From: Thermomicrobium roseum DSM 5159
GTDB lineage: Bacteria > Chloroflexota > Chloroflexia > Thermomicrobiales > Thermomicrobiaceae
Assembly (NCBI RefSeq): GCF_000021685.1
Contig: NC_011959.1
Coordinates: 868,001-932,000, forward strand
Direction of reading: 5' to 3'
DNA: 64,000 nt
Under the pieces are notes generated by a model. That model had not been told where the DNA came from and searched no databases. It worked only from the letters and a program-made list of their open reading frames with translations. Below are positions 1 through 9,432 of the stretch, piece by piece; position 1 is the first letter of the stretch; every line of letters starts with the position of its first letter. The translations under genes and the position numbers were made by a program.

Positions 1-79
1 GCGTCCCATCGAAATCGGTGATGATCCCCGCTCCTGTCTCGTCGAGTACGGCGAGCATCGCGCCAACGATCGATTCCAA
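1..79 (-). CDS. HAD-family phosphatase, N-terminal fragment (possibly trehalose-phosphatase)
   Basis: Only the first 26 codons are in the window; the gene continues past the left edge. A TTG start at 79 is preceded by a GGAGG ribosome-binding site with a 6-nt gap; an in-frame ATG at 58 is the alternative. The peptide ends in ITDFDGT, which is the DxDGT motif I of the haloacid dehalogenase superfamily, where the first Asp forms the phospho-aspartate intermediate. A motif this close to the N-terminus after a short helix resembles OtsB-type trehalose-6-phosphate phosphatases, but other HAD phosphatases look the same here. A treT gene lies at 51.7-52.9 kb, so a trehalose link is possible but unproven. 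It is divergent from the MFS gene. Confidence 0.6.
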   Translation of the reverse strand, partial: MESIVGAMLAVLDETGAGIITDFDGT

Positions 80-172
80 CGTCTTCCTCCCCCTGCCACC
101 CGACAGCAGTGCACCCCGCCCAGATCAGTCCTGACGAGTCGTATACTGCGGCCGGAGGGAAGGGGGCAACTG

Positions 173-1465
173 GTGCCCATCGTTCGATCGCTCGTCCAGT
201 ATGCCCGCGGGCTTCTGCATTTACCTCGAGATATCCAATTGTTCTTCTTCTATGCACTTTTCTCGAATGTCGCCATCGGTGCATTTGCACTTCTCTATAA
301 CCTTTATTTACTTCAAATTGGCTTCCGAGAAGACTTCATCGGTCTGGTCAATGCAGTCTCGACAGCTTCCCTGGCTCTCTCCGCGTTGTCGCTCGGGAAA
401 TTGCTCCAGCAACGCGGAGCCTGGTGGTGTCTGACCTTCGGCACAGCAAGCTATATCGTGGCATCGACACTGCTTGCCCTCATGACCAATCCCGGTGCAA
501 TTCTCGCTTGTGCACTTTTGCAGGGTTTAGCGACGACCTTCCTCTTCGTCCCACTCATGCCTTTCGTCATCGACCATGCTCCTCGGGAACAACGGCCGAC
601 CGTGGCCGCGGTTGCACTCTCGTTGACTTCCATTTCGGCAACGATCGGAAATCTCTTGGCAGGTTGGTCGCCAACGTGGTTCGGTTTGGCGTTCGGGCTC
701 CCCGTTCCCGGAGTTCTCTCTTTCCGCCTCGGGCTCGTGTCGAGCATTCTCGTTTGCGGAGTCGCTCTCGTCCCACTCGCACTCATGCGAGCACCTCGTC
801 GCCGCGTATCCTCCACGAGTGACACTGCTGCCGGACCTGCAGCGGAGGGACTTTCCTCCAAACAAATACGCGTCTACCTATTCACTTTTGTTGTCGCTGG
901 TGGTCTTTTGAGTCTCGGCAATGGTGCGGTGGTACCCTTCTACAACGTGTATTTGAACGGACTCGGACTTTCAGCAGAGACCATCGGGATCGTTTTCGCA
1001 GCAGCGAGCCTCATCGGTGCAGTCTTCGGATTGCTCGGTCCGGCCATCGCACAGCGCTTGGGACCCCTTGCCGCTGTCACGGTGCTGCGTCTTCTCCCGG
1101 TTTTCTTCTATACCCCCTTAACCGTCGTCCAAAGCATTCCGTTCGCGATCTCGGCACATATCGTGCGCATGATTTCGATCTCGATGGCTTGGCCAATCGA
1201 CTCCATGCTCATTGCCGAAACATTACCACCAGCGGCCCGGGCACACGCGTTCAGTCTGCGCAGCGCGGCGTGGAATATCGGGTTCGCCGGCGCGAGCTTC
1301 GTTGCAGGACGGATCATCGTCCAGGCAGGCTACGCACCAGCGTTCGTCGCCTATTGCGCATTCTGTACCTTGGCAGTCGCGTACTTCTCGTTGCGCTTCC
1401 GGCATCACCCAGCAGCGCACGCACAAGTGGGATCAGGTCTTTCGATGAGCCAGCGACCTCGTTAG
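173..1465 (+). CDS. Major facilitator superfamily transporter
   Basis: A 430-residue integral membrane protein with about twelve hydrophobic segments in two halves separated by a charged loop near residues 210-235 (APRRRVSSTSD...), the usual MFS layout. After the first long loop a Gly/Leu-rich segment with LGKLLQQRG resembles the basic MFS loop 2-3 motif. Start is GTG at 173 with GGGGG six nt upstream; the only ATGs near the start are in other frames. It would sit in the cytoplasmic membrane as a secondary transporter, and the substrate cannot be read from sequence. A TATACT -10-like hexamer lies at 142-147 without a good -35. It converges on the L-2-hydroxyglutarate oxidase gene, with stops 5 nt apart. 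Confidence 0.85.
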   Translation: MPIVRSLVQYARGLLHLPRDIQLFFFYALFSNVAIGAFALLYNLYLLQIGFREDFIGLVNAVSTASLALSALSLGKLLQQRGAWWCLTFGTASYIVASTLLALMTNPGAILACALLQGLATTFLFVPLMPFVIDHAPREQRPTVAAVALSLTSISATIGNLLAGWSPTWFGLAFGLPVPGVLSFRLGLVSSILVCGVALVPLALMRAPRRRVSSTSDTAAGPAAEGLSSKQIRVYLFTFVVAGGLLSLGNGAVVPFYNVYLNGLGLSAETIGIVFAAASLIGAVFGLLGPAIAQRLGPLAAVTVLRLLPVFFYTPLTVVQSIPFAISAHIVRMISISMAWPIDSMLIAETLPPAARAHAFSLRSAAWNIGFAGASFVAGRIIVQAGYAPAFVAYCAFCTLAVAYFSLRFRHHPAAHAQVGSGLSMSQRPR

Positions 1466-1470
1466 GACCA

Positions 1471-2673
1471 TCAGCGAGTCGGCAGACTCTCAGCCAGTTC
1501 GTCGACCAGCAGCCGCGCGATTTCCAGACAAGAGGTCGCTGCCGGTGAAGGAGCATTGCGGACATGGACCACGCGGCCATGCCGCTCCAACACGAAGTCG
1601 TCCACGAGCTGGCCGTCCCGGGTCACGGCTTGCGCCCGCACACCGGACGGGCCGGGAAGGAGGTCATCTTCTTCGAGCTCCGGAACGAAACGCTGGAGCT
1701 CCCGGAGAAAGGCTCGCCGGCTAAAATCGCGCCAGAGCTCCATGAGGCCGACACGCCAGTATCGACGAGCCAAGATACGAAAACCAGGATAGGAAACCGC
1801 TTCCCAGAGATCGTGCCAGTCGACGTCTGTTCGACGATATCCCTCGCGGGCGAAGGCCAGAACGGCATTCGGCCCGAGCCACACCGAACCATCCAAGCGG
1901 GGGGTGAAATGGACACCGAGGAAGGGAAAGCGCGGATCGGGGACCGGATAGACGTTGGTGCGCACGAGGTGACTGCGTTCCGGACGGAGAACATAGTAGT
2001 CCCCACGGAAGGGCACGATGGCGGGGTCAGGTCCTCCACCGCTCGCTCGTGCCAAGCGGTCGCTGAACAGACCAGCACACACCAGAGCGAAGCGTGTCTC
2101 TAGGCAACCAGCACTCGTTTCGATCGCGATCGTACCGTTGCCCTGCCGGAAAGCCATCACGTGGTGACCCAAGCGAATTTCCCCACCCGCCGTGCGAATA
2201 TCGTCGGCGAGTGCCTCCGCCACACGAACGAAGTCGACGATACCCGTCCGTGGCGACCAGATCGCGCGTACCCCCGTGACGGCCGGTTCACGCTCTCGTA
2301 TCTCTTCCGGACCGAGGAGCTGCAATCCCTGAACCCCGTTCGCTTGTCCCCGTTGGAAGAGTTCGAGCAAGCGTGGAATCTCGTCGGGATTCGTCGCCAC
2401 CACCAATTTACCGATCAACCGATACGGAATACCCCGTTCCTCGCAGTAGCGGATCAGCTTCGCTGCGCCGGCCACACAAGCGCGCGCCTTCAGGGAGCCC
2501 GGTCGGTAGTACAGGCCCGAATGGATCACGCCGCTGTTGTGTCCCGACTGGTGCGCCGCGACTTTCCCCTCTTTCTCCACGACCGCGAGCCTCACGCGTG
2601 GAAAACGAAGCAGAAGTTCGCGGGCAGTGGCGAGTCCGACCAGTCCAGCACCCACCACGACGACATCGAACAT
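1471..2673 (-). CDS. lhgO: L-2-hydroxyglutarate oxidase (FAD-dependent, LhgO family)
   Basis: About 400 residues. It begins with the Rossmann dinucleotide motif VVVGAGLVGLATA and soon after carries HQSGHNSGVIHSGLYY, a signature of the L-2-hydroxyglutarate dehydrogenase/oxidase branch of the DAO fold. The C-terminus contains the GPSGVRAQ and NAPSPAATS segments typical of the same family. The enzyme oxidises L-2-hydroxyglutarate to 2-oxoglutarate, either as metabolite repair or feeding electrons to quinone. Start ATG 2673 has GAGG nine nt upstream; ATG 2682, three codons earlier, sits directly after the CBS gene stop and is the alternative. Tight spacing indicates co-transcription with the CBS-domain gene. 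Confidence 0.85.
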   Translation of the reverse strand: MFDVVVVGAGLVGLATARELLLRFPRVRLAVVEKEGKVAAHQSGHNSGVIHSGLYYRPGSLKARACVAGAAKLIRYCEERGIPYRLIGKLVVATNPDEIPRLLELFQRGQANGVQGLQLLGPEEIREREPAVTGVRAIWSPRTGIVDFVRVAEALADDIRTAGGEIRLGHHVMAFRQGNGTIAIETSAGCLETRFALVCAGLFSDRLARASGGGPDPAIVPFRGDYYVLRPERSHLVRTNVYPVPDPRFPFLGVHFTPRLDGSVWLGPNAVLAFAREGYRRTDVDWHDLWEAVSYPGFRILARRYWRVGLMELWRDFSRRAFLRELQRFVPELEEDDLLPGPSGVRAQAVTRDGQLVDDFVLERHGRVVHVRNAPSPAATSCLEIARLLVDELAESLPTR

Positions 2674-2684
2674 TCCACTCATCC

Positions 2685-3173
2685 TCACATTCCCGGTGGC
2701 TCGCGCTCGAGCGTGAAGGTGCGGTTCCCACAGGCGCTGCAGACCTCTGGACGATGCAGACCACGCTCGAAGTATCCGCAGTTGGAACAAGTCCATCGAG
2801 TGAGAGCGAAGAGGCGAATGAGATCGGCCCGTGTGACGATGCCGACGAGACGACCCTCTTTCAACACCGGAACTCGGCGAACGCGTTGCTGGACGATCAA
2901 GTCAGCGATCGCCTCAGCCGGTGTCTCCTCGGTGACAGCGATCACATCCCGCGTCATGATTTCGCCAGCCGTGTGGCCACGCTTTGCCAGGAGATCGAAC
3001 TCCGAGACGATGCCGAGGACGCGGCCTGCCTCGTCAATCACCGGAACTCCAGTGATCCGGTGCGTCATGAGCAGCCGTGCCACTTCCTCGACAGTGGTAT
3101 TCGGCCGCACCGTCACCACATTTTCCGTCATGATCTCTCGCGCCAAGACAGTGTCGACCGGATCACGTGTCAT
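2685..3173 (-). CDS. Tandem CBS-domain protein with C-terminal zinc ribbon
   Basis: 162 residues. Two CBS repeats (IMTENVVTVRPNTTVEEV... and IMTRDVIAVTEETPAEAI...) form a Bateman module that normally binds adenine nucleotides or SAM. They are followed by a short zinc ribbon with CSNCGYFERG and CSACGNRTF, two CxxC pairs. The family is usually regulatory, sensing energy state, but the partner is not identifiable. Start ATG 3173 is supported by GGGGAGG seven nt upstream; 18 further codons upstream are open but lack a site. It is first in a two-gene minus-strand unit with the L-2-hydroxyglutarate oxidase, 11 nt ahead of it, which hints at regulating or sensing that activity. Confidence 0.85.
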   Translation of the reverse strand: MTRDPVDTVLAREIMTENVVTVRPNTTVEEVARLLMTHRITGVPVIDEAGRVLGIVSEFDLLAKRGHTAGEIMTRDVIAVTEETPAEAIADLIVQQRVRRVPVLKEGRLVGIVTRADLIRLFALTRWTCSNCGYFERGLHRPEVCSACGNRTFTLEREPPGM

Positions 3174-3423
3174 GAGTTGCCCTCCCCACCATCCGTGGAT
3201 CGCGACAACCGGATCGTAGCACGTCATTCCTGCTGGCGCGAGCTGCCTCAGGACGGTTGCCTCGGCTCAGGCATCTCGAGCAAGACGCCCGGCGCGAGAT
3301 GATACCGATCTGTCACGAGAGCTGACCCCATGCACCGCTCTGAGCGCAAGCGCATTGCCCGCACCCGCCTTTTCCACTGCGTATACTTCGACCATGAGCG
3401 TGCGGAGCCGATCGAGGAACACC

Positions 3424-4572
3424 ATGGTGGAGTCTGTCGATTTCGTGATCATCGGCGCCGGTATCATGGGTTGCAGCCTCGCCTACCACCTGGCCGAACG
3501 CCGAGCAGGCCATATCGTCGTGCTCGAGCGAGACGAAATCGCCCGGGGCGCAACCGCCGACGCGGCTGGTGGTATCCGCCTCCAATTCTCCACGGAGACG
3601 AACATTCGCCTTTCTCTCCTCAGCTTCGAGTACTGGGAAAATTTTTCCGAACTTTTTGGAACCGATATTGGCCTTCATCAATATGGTTATCTCTTCTTGT
3701 TGACTAATACACAACATGTCGAAGCATTTCAGCAGTCTCTCGAGTTACAGCAGGCCTTGGGTGTGCCAGCCCGCTGGGTGAATCCAGAAGAGATCGCTCG
3801 CCTGCAACCGGCGGTACGGACCGACGATCTCCCCGGCGGAACCTACTGCCCGCGTGATGGCTGGTGCGATCCGTACTCAGCGACGATGGGATTCGCCCAA
3901 GCAGCCCGGGAACTCGGCGTGGAGTTCCGGGAGCACTGTCCAGCCATCGGTTTTCGGATCGAGCAGGACCGCCTCCACGCTGTCCTCACACCCGAAGGAC
4001 CGGTGTCCTGTGGTGTCGCAGTCATCTGCGCAGGCCCGTACACTGGTGAACTCGGAAAGCTGGCCGGTGTCGAGCTACCGGTCCTTCCTTATCGCCGGAT
4101 GAGCTTCGTGACCGAACCCTTCGACCTCGTGCCCAAAACGGTCCCGATGACGATCGAGTTCGAGTCATCGCTGTACTTCCACCCCGAAGGGGACGGCTTT
4201 TTGTTCGGCATGTCCAATCCGGATGAGCCCCCAGGTTTCAACAAGACGGTCGATCCCGAGTGGATGGCGCGCACCGTCGAGGCGCTTTGTCGCCGAGCAC
4301 CGGTCTTCGAGCATGCACGGATCCGCCGCGGTTGGGCCGGATTCTACGAAGTGACGCCCGACGACAACCCGCTTCTCGGCTGGGTCGACGGTGTCGAAGG
4401 ATTAGCGGTCGCCGCCGGCTTCAGCGGTCATGGGTTCATGCATGGTCCTGCTGTCGGGCGTTGCATGGCTGAGCTTCTTCTCGAGGGTGCAGCGCGCTCG
4501 GTCGATATCAGCCCGTTCGATCCAGGGCGTTTCCGCCGAGGACGACTCATACAGGAACAGAACGTAATCTGA
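3424..4572 (+). CDS. FAD-dependent oxidoreductase, DAO / sarcosine oxidase-like
   Basis: 382 residues. The N-terminal FVIIGAGIMGCSLAYHLAER is a GxGxxG FAD-binding fold, followed by RGATADAAGGIRLQFSTETN, the flavin-contact region of the D-amino-acid oxidase/glycine oxidase/sarcosine oxidase superfamily. The C-terminus has RRGWAGFYEVTPDDNPLLGW and AGFSGHGFMHGPAVG, conserved in sarcosine oxidase beta-type enzymes. It probably oxidises a secondary or N-methylated amino acid; the substrate is unknown. Start ATG 3424 has GAGG six nt upstream; the open frame extends 23 codons further 5' without support. A TATACT hexamer at 3382-3387 may be part of its promoter. DUF503 follows 23 nt downstream. Confidence 0.8.
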   Translation: MVESVDFVIIGAGIMGCSLAYHLAERRAGHIVVLERDEIARGATADAAGGIRLQFSTETNIRLSLLSFEYWENFSELFGTDIGLHQYGYLFLLTNTQHVEAFQQSLELQQALGVPARWVNPEEIARLQPAVRTDDLPGGTYCPRDGWCDPYSATMGFAQAARELGVEFREHCPAIGFRIEQDRLHAVLTPEGPVSCGVAVICAGPYTGELGKLAGVELPVLPYRRMSFVTEPFDLVPKTVPMTIEFESSLYFHPEGDGFLFGMSNPDEPPGFNKTVDPEWMARTVEALCRRAPVFEHARIRRGWAGFYEVTPDDNPLLGWVDGVEGLAVAAGFSGHGFMHGPAVGRCMAELLLEGAARSVDISPFDPGRFRRGRLIQEQNVI

Positions 4573-4595
4573 TTCTTCGATCGGAACGCGGCGAG

Positions 4596-4889
4596 ATGGT
4601 GATCGGAGTCTCCCGACTAGCCCTCGAGATCCCGGGAGCGCATTCTCTCAAGGAGAAGCGGCGCGTCGTCAAATCGATCATTCAGCAAGTCCAGCACCGA
4701 TTCAATGTCGCGATCGCCGAGACCGACGGACATGCGCAGTGGCAGTTCGCGGAAATCGGAATTGCCTGTGTCTCGACTTCACCGCAGCACGCCGATGAGA
4801 TGCTGCGCCGCGTTCTCCAGTACATCGAGGAACATCTCACTGAGGGATATTTGCTCGACTATTCCACCGAACTCATCCACGTCTCGTGA
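4596..4889 (+). CDS. DUF503 family small protein (YlxP-like)
   Basis: 97 residues, the usual length for DUF503. The pattern MVIGVSRLALEIPGAHSLKE followed by KRRVVKSIIQQVQHRFNVAIAE is diagnostic: a ferredoxin-like fold with the conserved SLKEKR and FNVAIAE motifs. Family members are often found beside nusA-infB-rbfA and are thought to act in ribosome or translation biology, but the role is undefined. Here it follows the DAO oxidoreductase by 23 nt with only a weak GCGAG ribosome-binding site, so it may be translated from the same message. Nothing about the neighbour explains its function. Confidence 0.85.
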   Translation: MVIGVSRLALEIPGAHSLKEKRRVVKSIIQQVQHRFNVAIAETDGHAQWQFAEIGIACVSTSPQHADEMLRRVLQYIEEHLTEGYLLDYSTELIHVS

Positions 4890-6021
4890 ACAGCAGGATT
4901 CGGCTGTCGCGTCACTGTCGTCGCTGCGCGATCATTGAACGTCGAGTGCCCTGCGCCACTCCAGATAGTTCACTCGAGCGAACTCACCGAGCTTCGCTGC
5001 GAACAGCGCGAAGGTGCGCGTCCAGAGGGCGCGTGATACGCGACGCGAAGATGTCGCCAGCGTCTTTGCGAGACCCGCACGAGTCGGTCGACGAGAAGCC
5101 GTCACTCGACACGGCGGCAACAGCGAGCTGATCGTCGCTATGGCGTGCGATTCAGAGTCGAGAAACGGCTCAACGACGACCACCTGGATGAGCGATTCGA
5201 CTGTGAGAACCCTGCTGCGAAAGCATAGCTACTGATCACTTCGCTCACTGCTCGCGCAACTCAGTTCAACGACAGCAGGATCCGGATTTTCTGCTCCGGG
5301 GAATGGTCATTACTCTTCCTTGAAGCAGAAATGGAAGGAAAAAGCGAACCACAGAGAGAAGACTGCAGCATCGAAGCCATGAGTCGGCAGAATCGAAAAA
5401 ACGATCGAGCGCGCGGAAATCCCGCGCGGGCACACGTCTGGGATGTCGCTGAAAAAGTCCTACCGTCTCACCGGTATCCAGGCGACGGGCTCACTGAATC
5501 GACGAACAGTGACTCTTCGCCGCTCCATCCCGGCTCGCAGCGGCTGCTAGAGCCGGTCGCAGTGCCCTGGTAAGGGAAACTGTTCCTCCTTTTTCCGATC
5601 CTGCGAACGATGACGAACCCGATTACCAGCCCAACAGCGAGCGAGCGATGGAGAATGCACGCACTCACGCACGCCTCGCCGAGTGAACCAGGACTGCAGT
5701 TCCCGTCGACAGGCGGAGCACACGTTATTCCCGCTCGGCACTCACGAGGAGAATTTCGAACGATCTGAGCCGGTCTGGGCAGACGCCGAACGACATCCGG
5801 TTCGGAGTTGAGCGGACTGCAGTGGACCGAGGGTTCGCCGAAGGGTGATCAGGCGTCGCACCTTCCCGGCGGGGGCGCATGCCACGACAAAAGTCCCCCG
5901 AGCGAACTCGCACCCTCGCGATCGCCCCGCGACCGGAGAAACGACTCTTCCAACATGCGTCCGCTGCGAGCCTTGGGTAAGGTCGGATGATTGGCATCGC
6001 GTCCGAGCTCGAGCGAGCCGA
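4890..6021. other. Gene-free stretch, 1.1 kb
   Basis: No convincing gene on either strand. Short open frames here are Arg/Ser-rich, lack ribosome-binding sites and have no recognisable motif. The only clear structure is a perfect 7-bp inverted repeat with a 5-nt loop at 5410-5428 (CGCGCGG/CCGCGCG) without a following T-run. It could be eroded former coding DNA. Confidence 0.5.
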
Positions 6022-6894
6022 TCAGTGGTGAGATCCGGTTCGGAGCGACAGCTCTCGGCGCCGTTCTTCGATCAAGCGTAAGAGACGGCGACGCCGCAAT
6101 CGGAGGCCAGCCAGTTCATGCCGCAACAACTCTTCCTGCCGGTGCACATACCGCTCGACGATCGCCATGCCCTTCCGAGCAAGCTGTCCGACCTCGGAGC
6201 GCTCGAGTTCGCTCAGGCGGCGACGCAGCTGTACCTCTTCGAGTTGGCGTTGGGCCACTCCACGCCGCAGTCCTTCGAGCCCATCCGCAACAGGTGAGGC
6301 ACTGTCCGTGTTCCAGACGGCGAAGAGTCGCTGTAGTTGTTCCACATCGCGTCGTTCCCAGGCTTGGTTGACGAGCCGCATCAACTGTTCGCGCTGAATG
6401 CGTTCTTCCTGATCACGTGCCAGGTCTGGATGGAGCAACCGGGCTAGCGAACGATAGAGGCGCCGCAATCGCTGGCCCACGCCAGCATCATCCGTCGTGC
6501 GCTCGCTCAGGTGCCCATTGGATCCCCGCCACTCCTGGCGGAACTCTTCCTGGCGCCAGGTTTCGCGTTGGCGGCGCAGCCGGAGGACCTCTTCATCGAG
6601 TTCCTCGTCAGCGAGCGGCTGGCTGACGCGCAGGAGACGGTTGAGCCGAGCTTCGAGCAACTCCACTTCCTGACGCAGTTCATCGCACTCACGCTGAAGC
6701 GGCCCGAGCCGACGCTGTATGAGCGCACGAACTTCCTGCTGTTCCAGCTCGAGGAGAGCGACCCGCTGCCGGAGCAAGCGTACGCGTTCCCCCCACTCCA
6801 GATAATTGAGTTCCAATCGCACCCGATCGAGAACCGACAACGGTGCTGGAAGAAATTCCGTCATACGAGCAGCTCGATCATTCGCACCTTCCAC
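6022..6894 (-). CDS. Coiled-coil protein with a central J-domain-like segment
   Basis: 290 residues, strongly charged. Residues about 20-125 are heptad-rich coiled coil (RVRLELNYLEWGERVRLLRQ onward). Residues about 140-190 carry LRRLYRSLARLLHPDLA followed by a helix ending in LMRLVNQAWERRD, matching a J-domain helix II-HPD-helix III layout, including the HPD tripeptide that contacts DnaK. A second coiled coil fills the C-terminus. The likely role is Hsp70 recruitment or a scaffold, by inference from the HPD motif alone. The start is uncertain: GTG 6894 with a weak GGAA, or ATG 6864 (MTEFLPAP). It is divergent from the ThDP enzyme gene. Confidence 0.7.
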   Translation of the reverse strand: MEGANDRAARMTEFLPAPLSVLDRVRLELNYLEWGERVRLLRQRVALLELEQQEVRALIQRRLGPLQRECDELRQEVELLEARLNRLLRVSQPLADEELDEEVLRLRRQRETWRQEEFRQEWRGSNGHLSERTTDDAGVGQRLRRLYRSLARLLHPDLARDQEERIQREQLMRLVNQAWERRDVEQLQRLFAVWNTDSASPVADGLEGLRRGVAQRQLEEVQLRRRLSELERSEVGQLARKGMAIVERYVHRQEELLRHELAGLRLRRRRLLRLIEERRRELSLRTGSHH

Positions 6895-6985
6895 AACCGT
6901 TCCATTCTAGTCCGGCCGGTTTCCCAACGACCACTGGCTTTCCAAGTAGGGGTAAGATCGCGTATCGTATTCCCCGGAGGCTGCG

Positions 6986-8662
6986 ATGGAGCGGACGGCA
7001 TGGCAAATACTCGTCGATGCCCTGCAGACAGAAGGAATCTCGTACATCTTCGGTATGCCGGGTTCCCCGAAACATTTGTACGATGCCCTCTATGATGCAT
7101 CCCATGTCCGGCCGATCCTAGTGCGACACGAGACCGCTGGTGCCTTCATGGCATATGCCTTCGCGCGGGTGAGCGGATCACCAGCCTGCTGTTTCGGTTG
7201 TCCAGGACCAGGAGTCGCGAATCTCGTGCCTGGTATCCTCGAGGCTTGGTCCGGCTGTGTGCCAGTCTTGGCTCTCGGAGTCCGTGCGCCGATGCGGACG
7301 TTCGGGATGGGCGCGTTCCAGGAAGCCGATCATGTCCGGATCGTCCGCCCCATCACGAAATGGGCAGCGACCGTCGAGCAGCCGGAACGAACCGGTTGGT
7401 ACGTTCGACGTGCTCTCACGATCGCGACGAACGGCCAACCCGGACCAGTTTATTTAGAAATCCCCGCTGATATCGCGCTCCGCCCAGTGTCGGCGCCGCC
7501 CTATCAGCCAGCGCTGCGGGGGATACGATCAGCCCCGGATCCCGACCGAATCGAAGCAGCCGTCGAACTCCTGCGCCGTGCCGAGCGCCCGCTCTTGATT
7601 TGCGGGAGTGGCGCAATCGCGTCCCGAGCCTTCGACGCCGTGCGCACCTTCGTCGAACGCCTCGGTGTCCCGCTCCAAGTTACCCCAGGTGGGCGCGGAA
7701 TCTTGGAAGAAGAGCATCCACTTTTCGCTGGTTTGGTCGGACTCTATCGAACCGAGTATCCGCGTTCAGTGTGGGAAGAGAGTGACCTCCTCGTCATGGT
7801 CGGCACGCGCATGGAGGAGTTCCAATCGGGAAATTGGACCTACTTCCCAGCCGGTGCCCGCTTGATCCAGATCGACATCGCGGCCGAAGAGCTCGGGCGC
7901 AACTGGGTACCGGACGTCGCGATCCAAGCCGATGCGCGCCTGGCACTGGAGGCGCTGCTCCAAGCGGCCGAGCGAGCCGGTGTGGCTCGTCGAGAGGAGC
8001 GCGTCCGCGAATTGACCGAACGCCAGCGGGCTGCCATCGCTGCCGCGGAAGGAACGCTGGACCCGACCACACGACCGATCCGTGGAAAATTCGTCGCAGC
8101 GACGATTAACCGTGTATTCGATCGGCGCACGATACTCGTCATGGAAAATGGAGCCCAGGATTTGTGGACGTACTACTGGCCGTACTACCGTCTTCGCGAC
8201 ACCGGTGCTGCTGTGCCGCCCGCTGAGCAGACAGCGATGGGGTTGGGAGTCTGTGGCGCGATCGGAGCAGCATTGGCTCGGCCAGACTGGTACGTGGTCT
8301 GCACGACTGGAGACGGTGCCTTCCAAATGGGAATGCACGAACTGCCGACAGCGGTCGAGCATCGATTGCGCGTGACTTGGGTAATCTTCAATGACCAGGC
8401 ACTCGGTTGGCCACGGTGGACCCAGAAAACTGCGCTCGGTGGACGCGTCATTGCCACCGAGTTCGCGGCAACGTTCGATTTCGTTGCCGTTGCCAAGGCA
8501 GCAGGCTGCTACGCCGAACGGGTGGAAGATCCGGCAGAACTCGTCCGAGCACTCGAGCGGGCGCGCAAGGCGAACGAGACTGGACAGCCAGCGGTCATCG
8601 ATGTGCGCGTCGACAGCGACGAGCACCATCCCAGCTTCGTCGAATTCCACCGGCTACGGTAG
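6986..8662 (+). CDS. Thiamine diphosphate-dependent enzyme, acetolactate synthase/benzoylformate decarboxylase-like
   Basis: 558 residues with the three-domain layout of the POX/AHAS family. The N-terminal Pyr domain has YIFGMPGSP and the catalytic Glu at about residue 49 (RHETAGAF); a central Rossmann-like domain follows. The C-terminal PP domain has GDGAFQMGMHELPTA and, about 25 residues on, FNDQALGW, the metal/ThDP motif. It should decarboxylate or ligate a 2-oxo acid; the substrate is unclear, and acetolactate synthase, benzoylformate decarboxylase and sulfoacetaldehyde acetyltransferase branches are all possible. No regulatory small subunit is nearby, which argues against housekeeping branched-chain amino-acid synthesis. 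Start ATG has GGAGG five nt upstream. Confidence 0.8.
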   Translation: MERTAWQILVDALQTEGISYIFGMPGSPKHLYDALYDASHVRPILVRHETAGAFMAYAFARVSGSPACCFGCPGPGVANLVPGILEAWSGCVPVLALGVRAPMRTFGMGAFQEADHVRIVRPITKWAATVEQPERTGWYVRRALTIATNGQPGPVYLEIPADIALRPVSAPPYQPALRGIRSAPDPDRIEAAVELLRRAERPLLICGSGAIASRAFDAVRTFVERLGVPLQVTPGGRGILEEEHPLFAGLVGLYRTEYPRSVWEESDLLVMVGTRMEEFQSGNWTYFPAGARLIQIDIAAEELGRNWVPDVAIQADARLALEALLQAAERAGVARREERVRELTERQRAAIAAAEGTLDPTTRPIRGKFVAATINRVFDRRTILVMENGAQDLWTYYWPYYRLRDTGAAVPPAEQTAMGLGVCGAIGAALARPDWYVVCTTGDGAFQMGMHELPTAVEHRLRVTWVIFNDQALGWPRWTQKTALGGRVIATEFAATFDFVAVAKAAGCYAERVEDPAELVRALERARKANETGQPAVIDVRVDSDEHHPSFVEFHRLR

Positions 8663-8682
8663 AGCGAATCGGGGCGATCTCC

Positions 8683-8964
8683 ATGCTGGATCACACCGGA
8701 CGATACCGAACCCGATACGAAGACACGTTGCGAGCGCTCGGTCACTATCTCGACCAGCATCGTTTCACCCGCATCGCAGTCATCGAAACCCCCGAAGGTT
8801 TTCTGATCAAAGGGTATATCGCTGCGAGCGGTCGAGACGAAGAGCACTTTGCCTTGGCTCCGGAGACACTGCTGTTTACCGATGAGGATCTCCGACAACT
8901 CCTGGAAGAGGCCTATCGGCGGCGGGGTACCGGCGGGGGCAACTCATCTTCCAGTACCCGATGA
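8683..8964 (+). CDS. Small conserved-looking protein, function unknown
   Basis: 93 residues starting at ATG 8683, 20 nt after the ThDP enzyme with a GGGGCG site, so probably in the same transcript. The sequence reads as a folded alpha/beta protein (YEDTLRALGHYLDQHRFTRI, then AVIETPEGFLIKGYIAAS and a C-terminal helix LRQLLEEAYRRR) with a Gly/Ser tail. I do not recognise a family. An open frame extends far upstream in the same register inside the ThDP gene but is a shadow. Confidence 0.6.
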   Translation: MLDHTGRYRTRYEDTLRALGHYLDQHRFTRIAVIETPEGFLIKGYIAASGRDEEHFALAPETLLFTDEDLRQLLEEAYRRRGTGGGNSSSSTR

Positions 8965-9043
8965 CACCGCGGACAGGAGTATCGCCCATTTGCCCCACGC
9001 GCAGCCAAACCACAGGACCAACCATCGAGCGATCTGCCGATCC

Positions 9044-9068
9044 CCGGGAAGCGCTCATCGCTTCCCGG
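9044..9068 (+). terminator. Hairpin, possible terminator of the ThDP-enzyme transcript
   Basis: A perfect 10-bp stem (CCGGGAAGCG / CGCTTCCCGG) with a 5-nt loop lies 80 nt after the small downstream gene. Only two T residues follow, so intrinsic termination is not assured. Confidence 0.4.
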
Positions 9069-9432
9069 TTCCTGAACGCATTTCTTTGATCAACAGCATC
9101 GAATGCGATCTCTTCGGCAGAACCTGCCGGATGTTCCTGCCCTCTGCAGTACGACACTGGTGAAACGCAGTGCGGACAGTACTCGGCATGCTCGAACAAG
9201 GAGCTCACGCGAGTGTTTTTGAAATCGCTTGGTCGTTCCGGGTTGGAGATGATGGTGAGACAGCGAGTCCGGTGACGCGCTTCAGGATGAACCGTTCATC
9301 GCTCGGAAACCCTGCTACGGTGACGGAACTGACAGAGGCTCGCGTTCCGGTCGCTCGTAGCGGAAGAGAACGCGTACGAGGCTGGGGAGGGGCAACTTGT
9401 CGTGTTCAGCATCGGCGACGATACTTAGTTGC

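Noticed and set aside
4932..5183. 83-codon minus-strand frame after DUF503
   Set aside because: No ribosome-binding site, Ser/Arg-rich composition and no recognisable feature.
5410..5428. Perfect inverted repeat as a terminator or protein site
   Set aside because: No T-run and no gene ends nearby; a 7-bp G+C-rich repeat is expected by chance in this composition.
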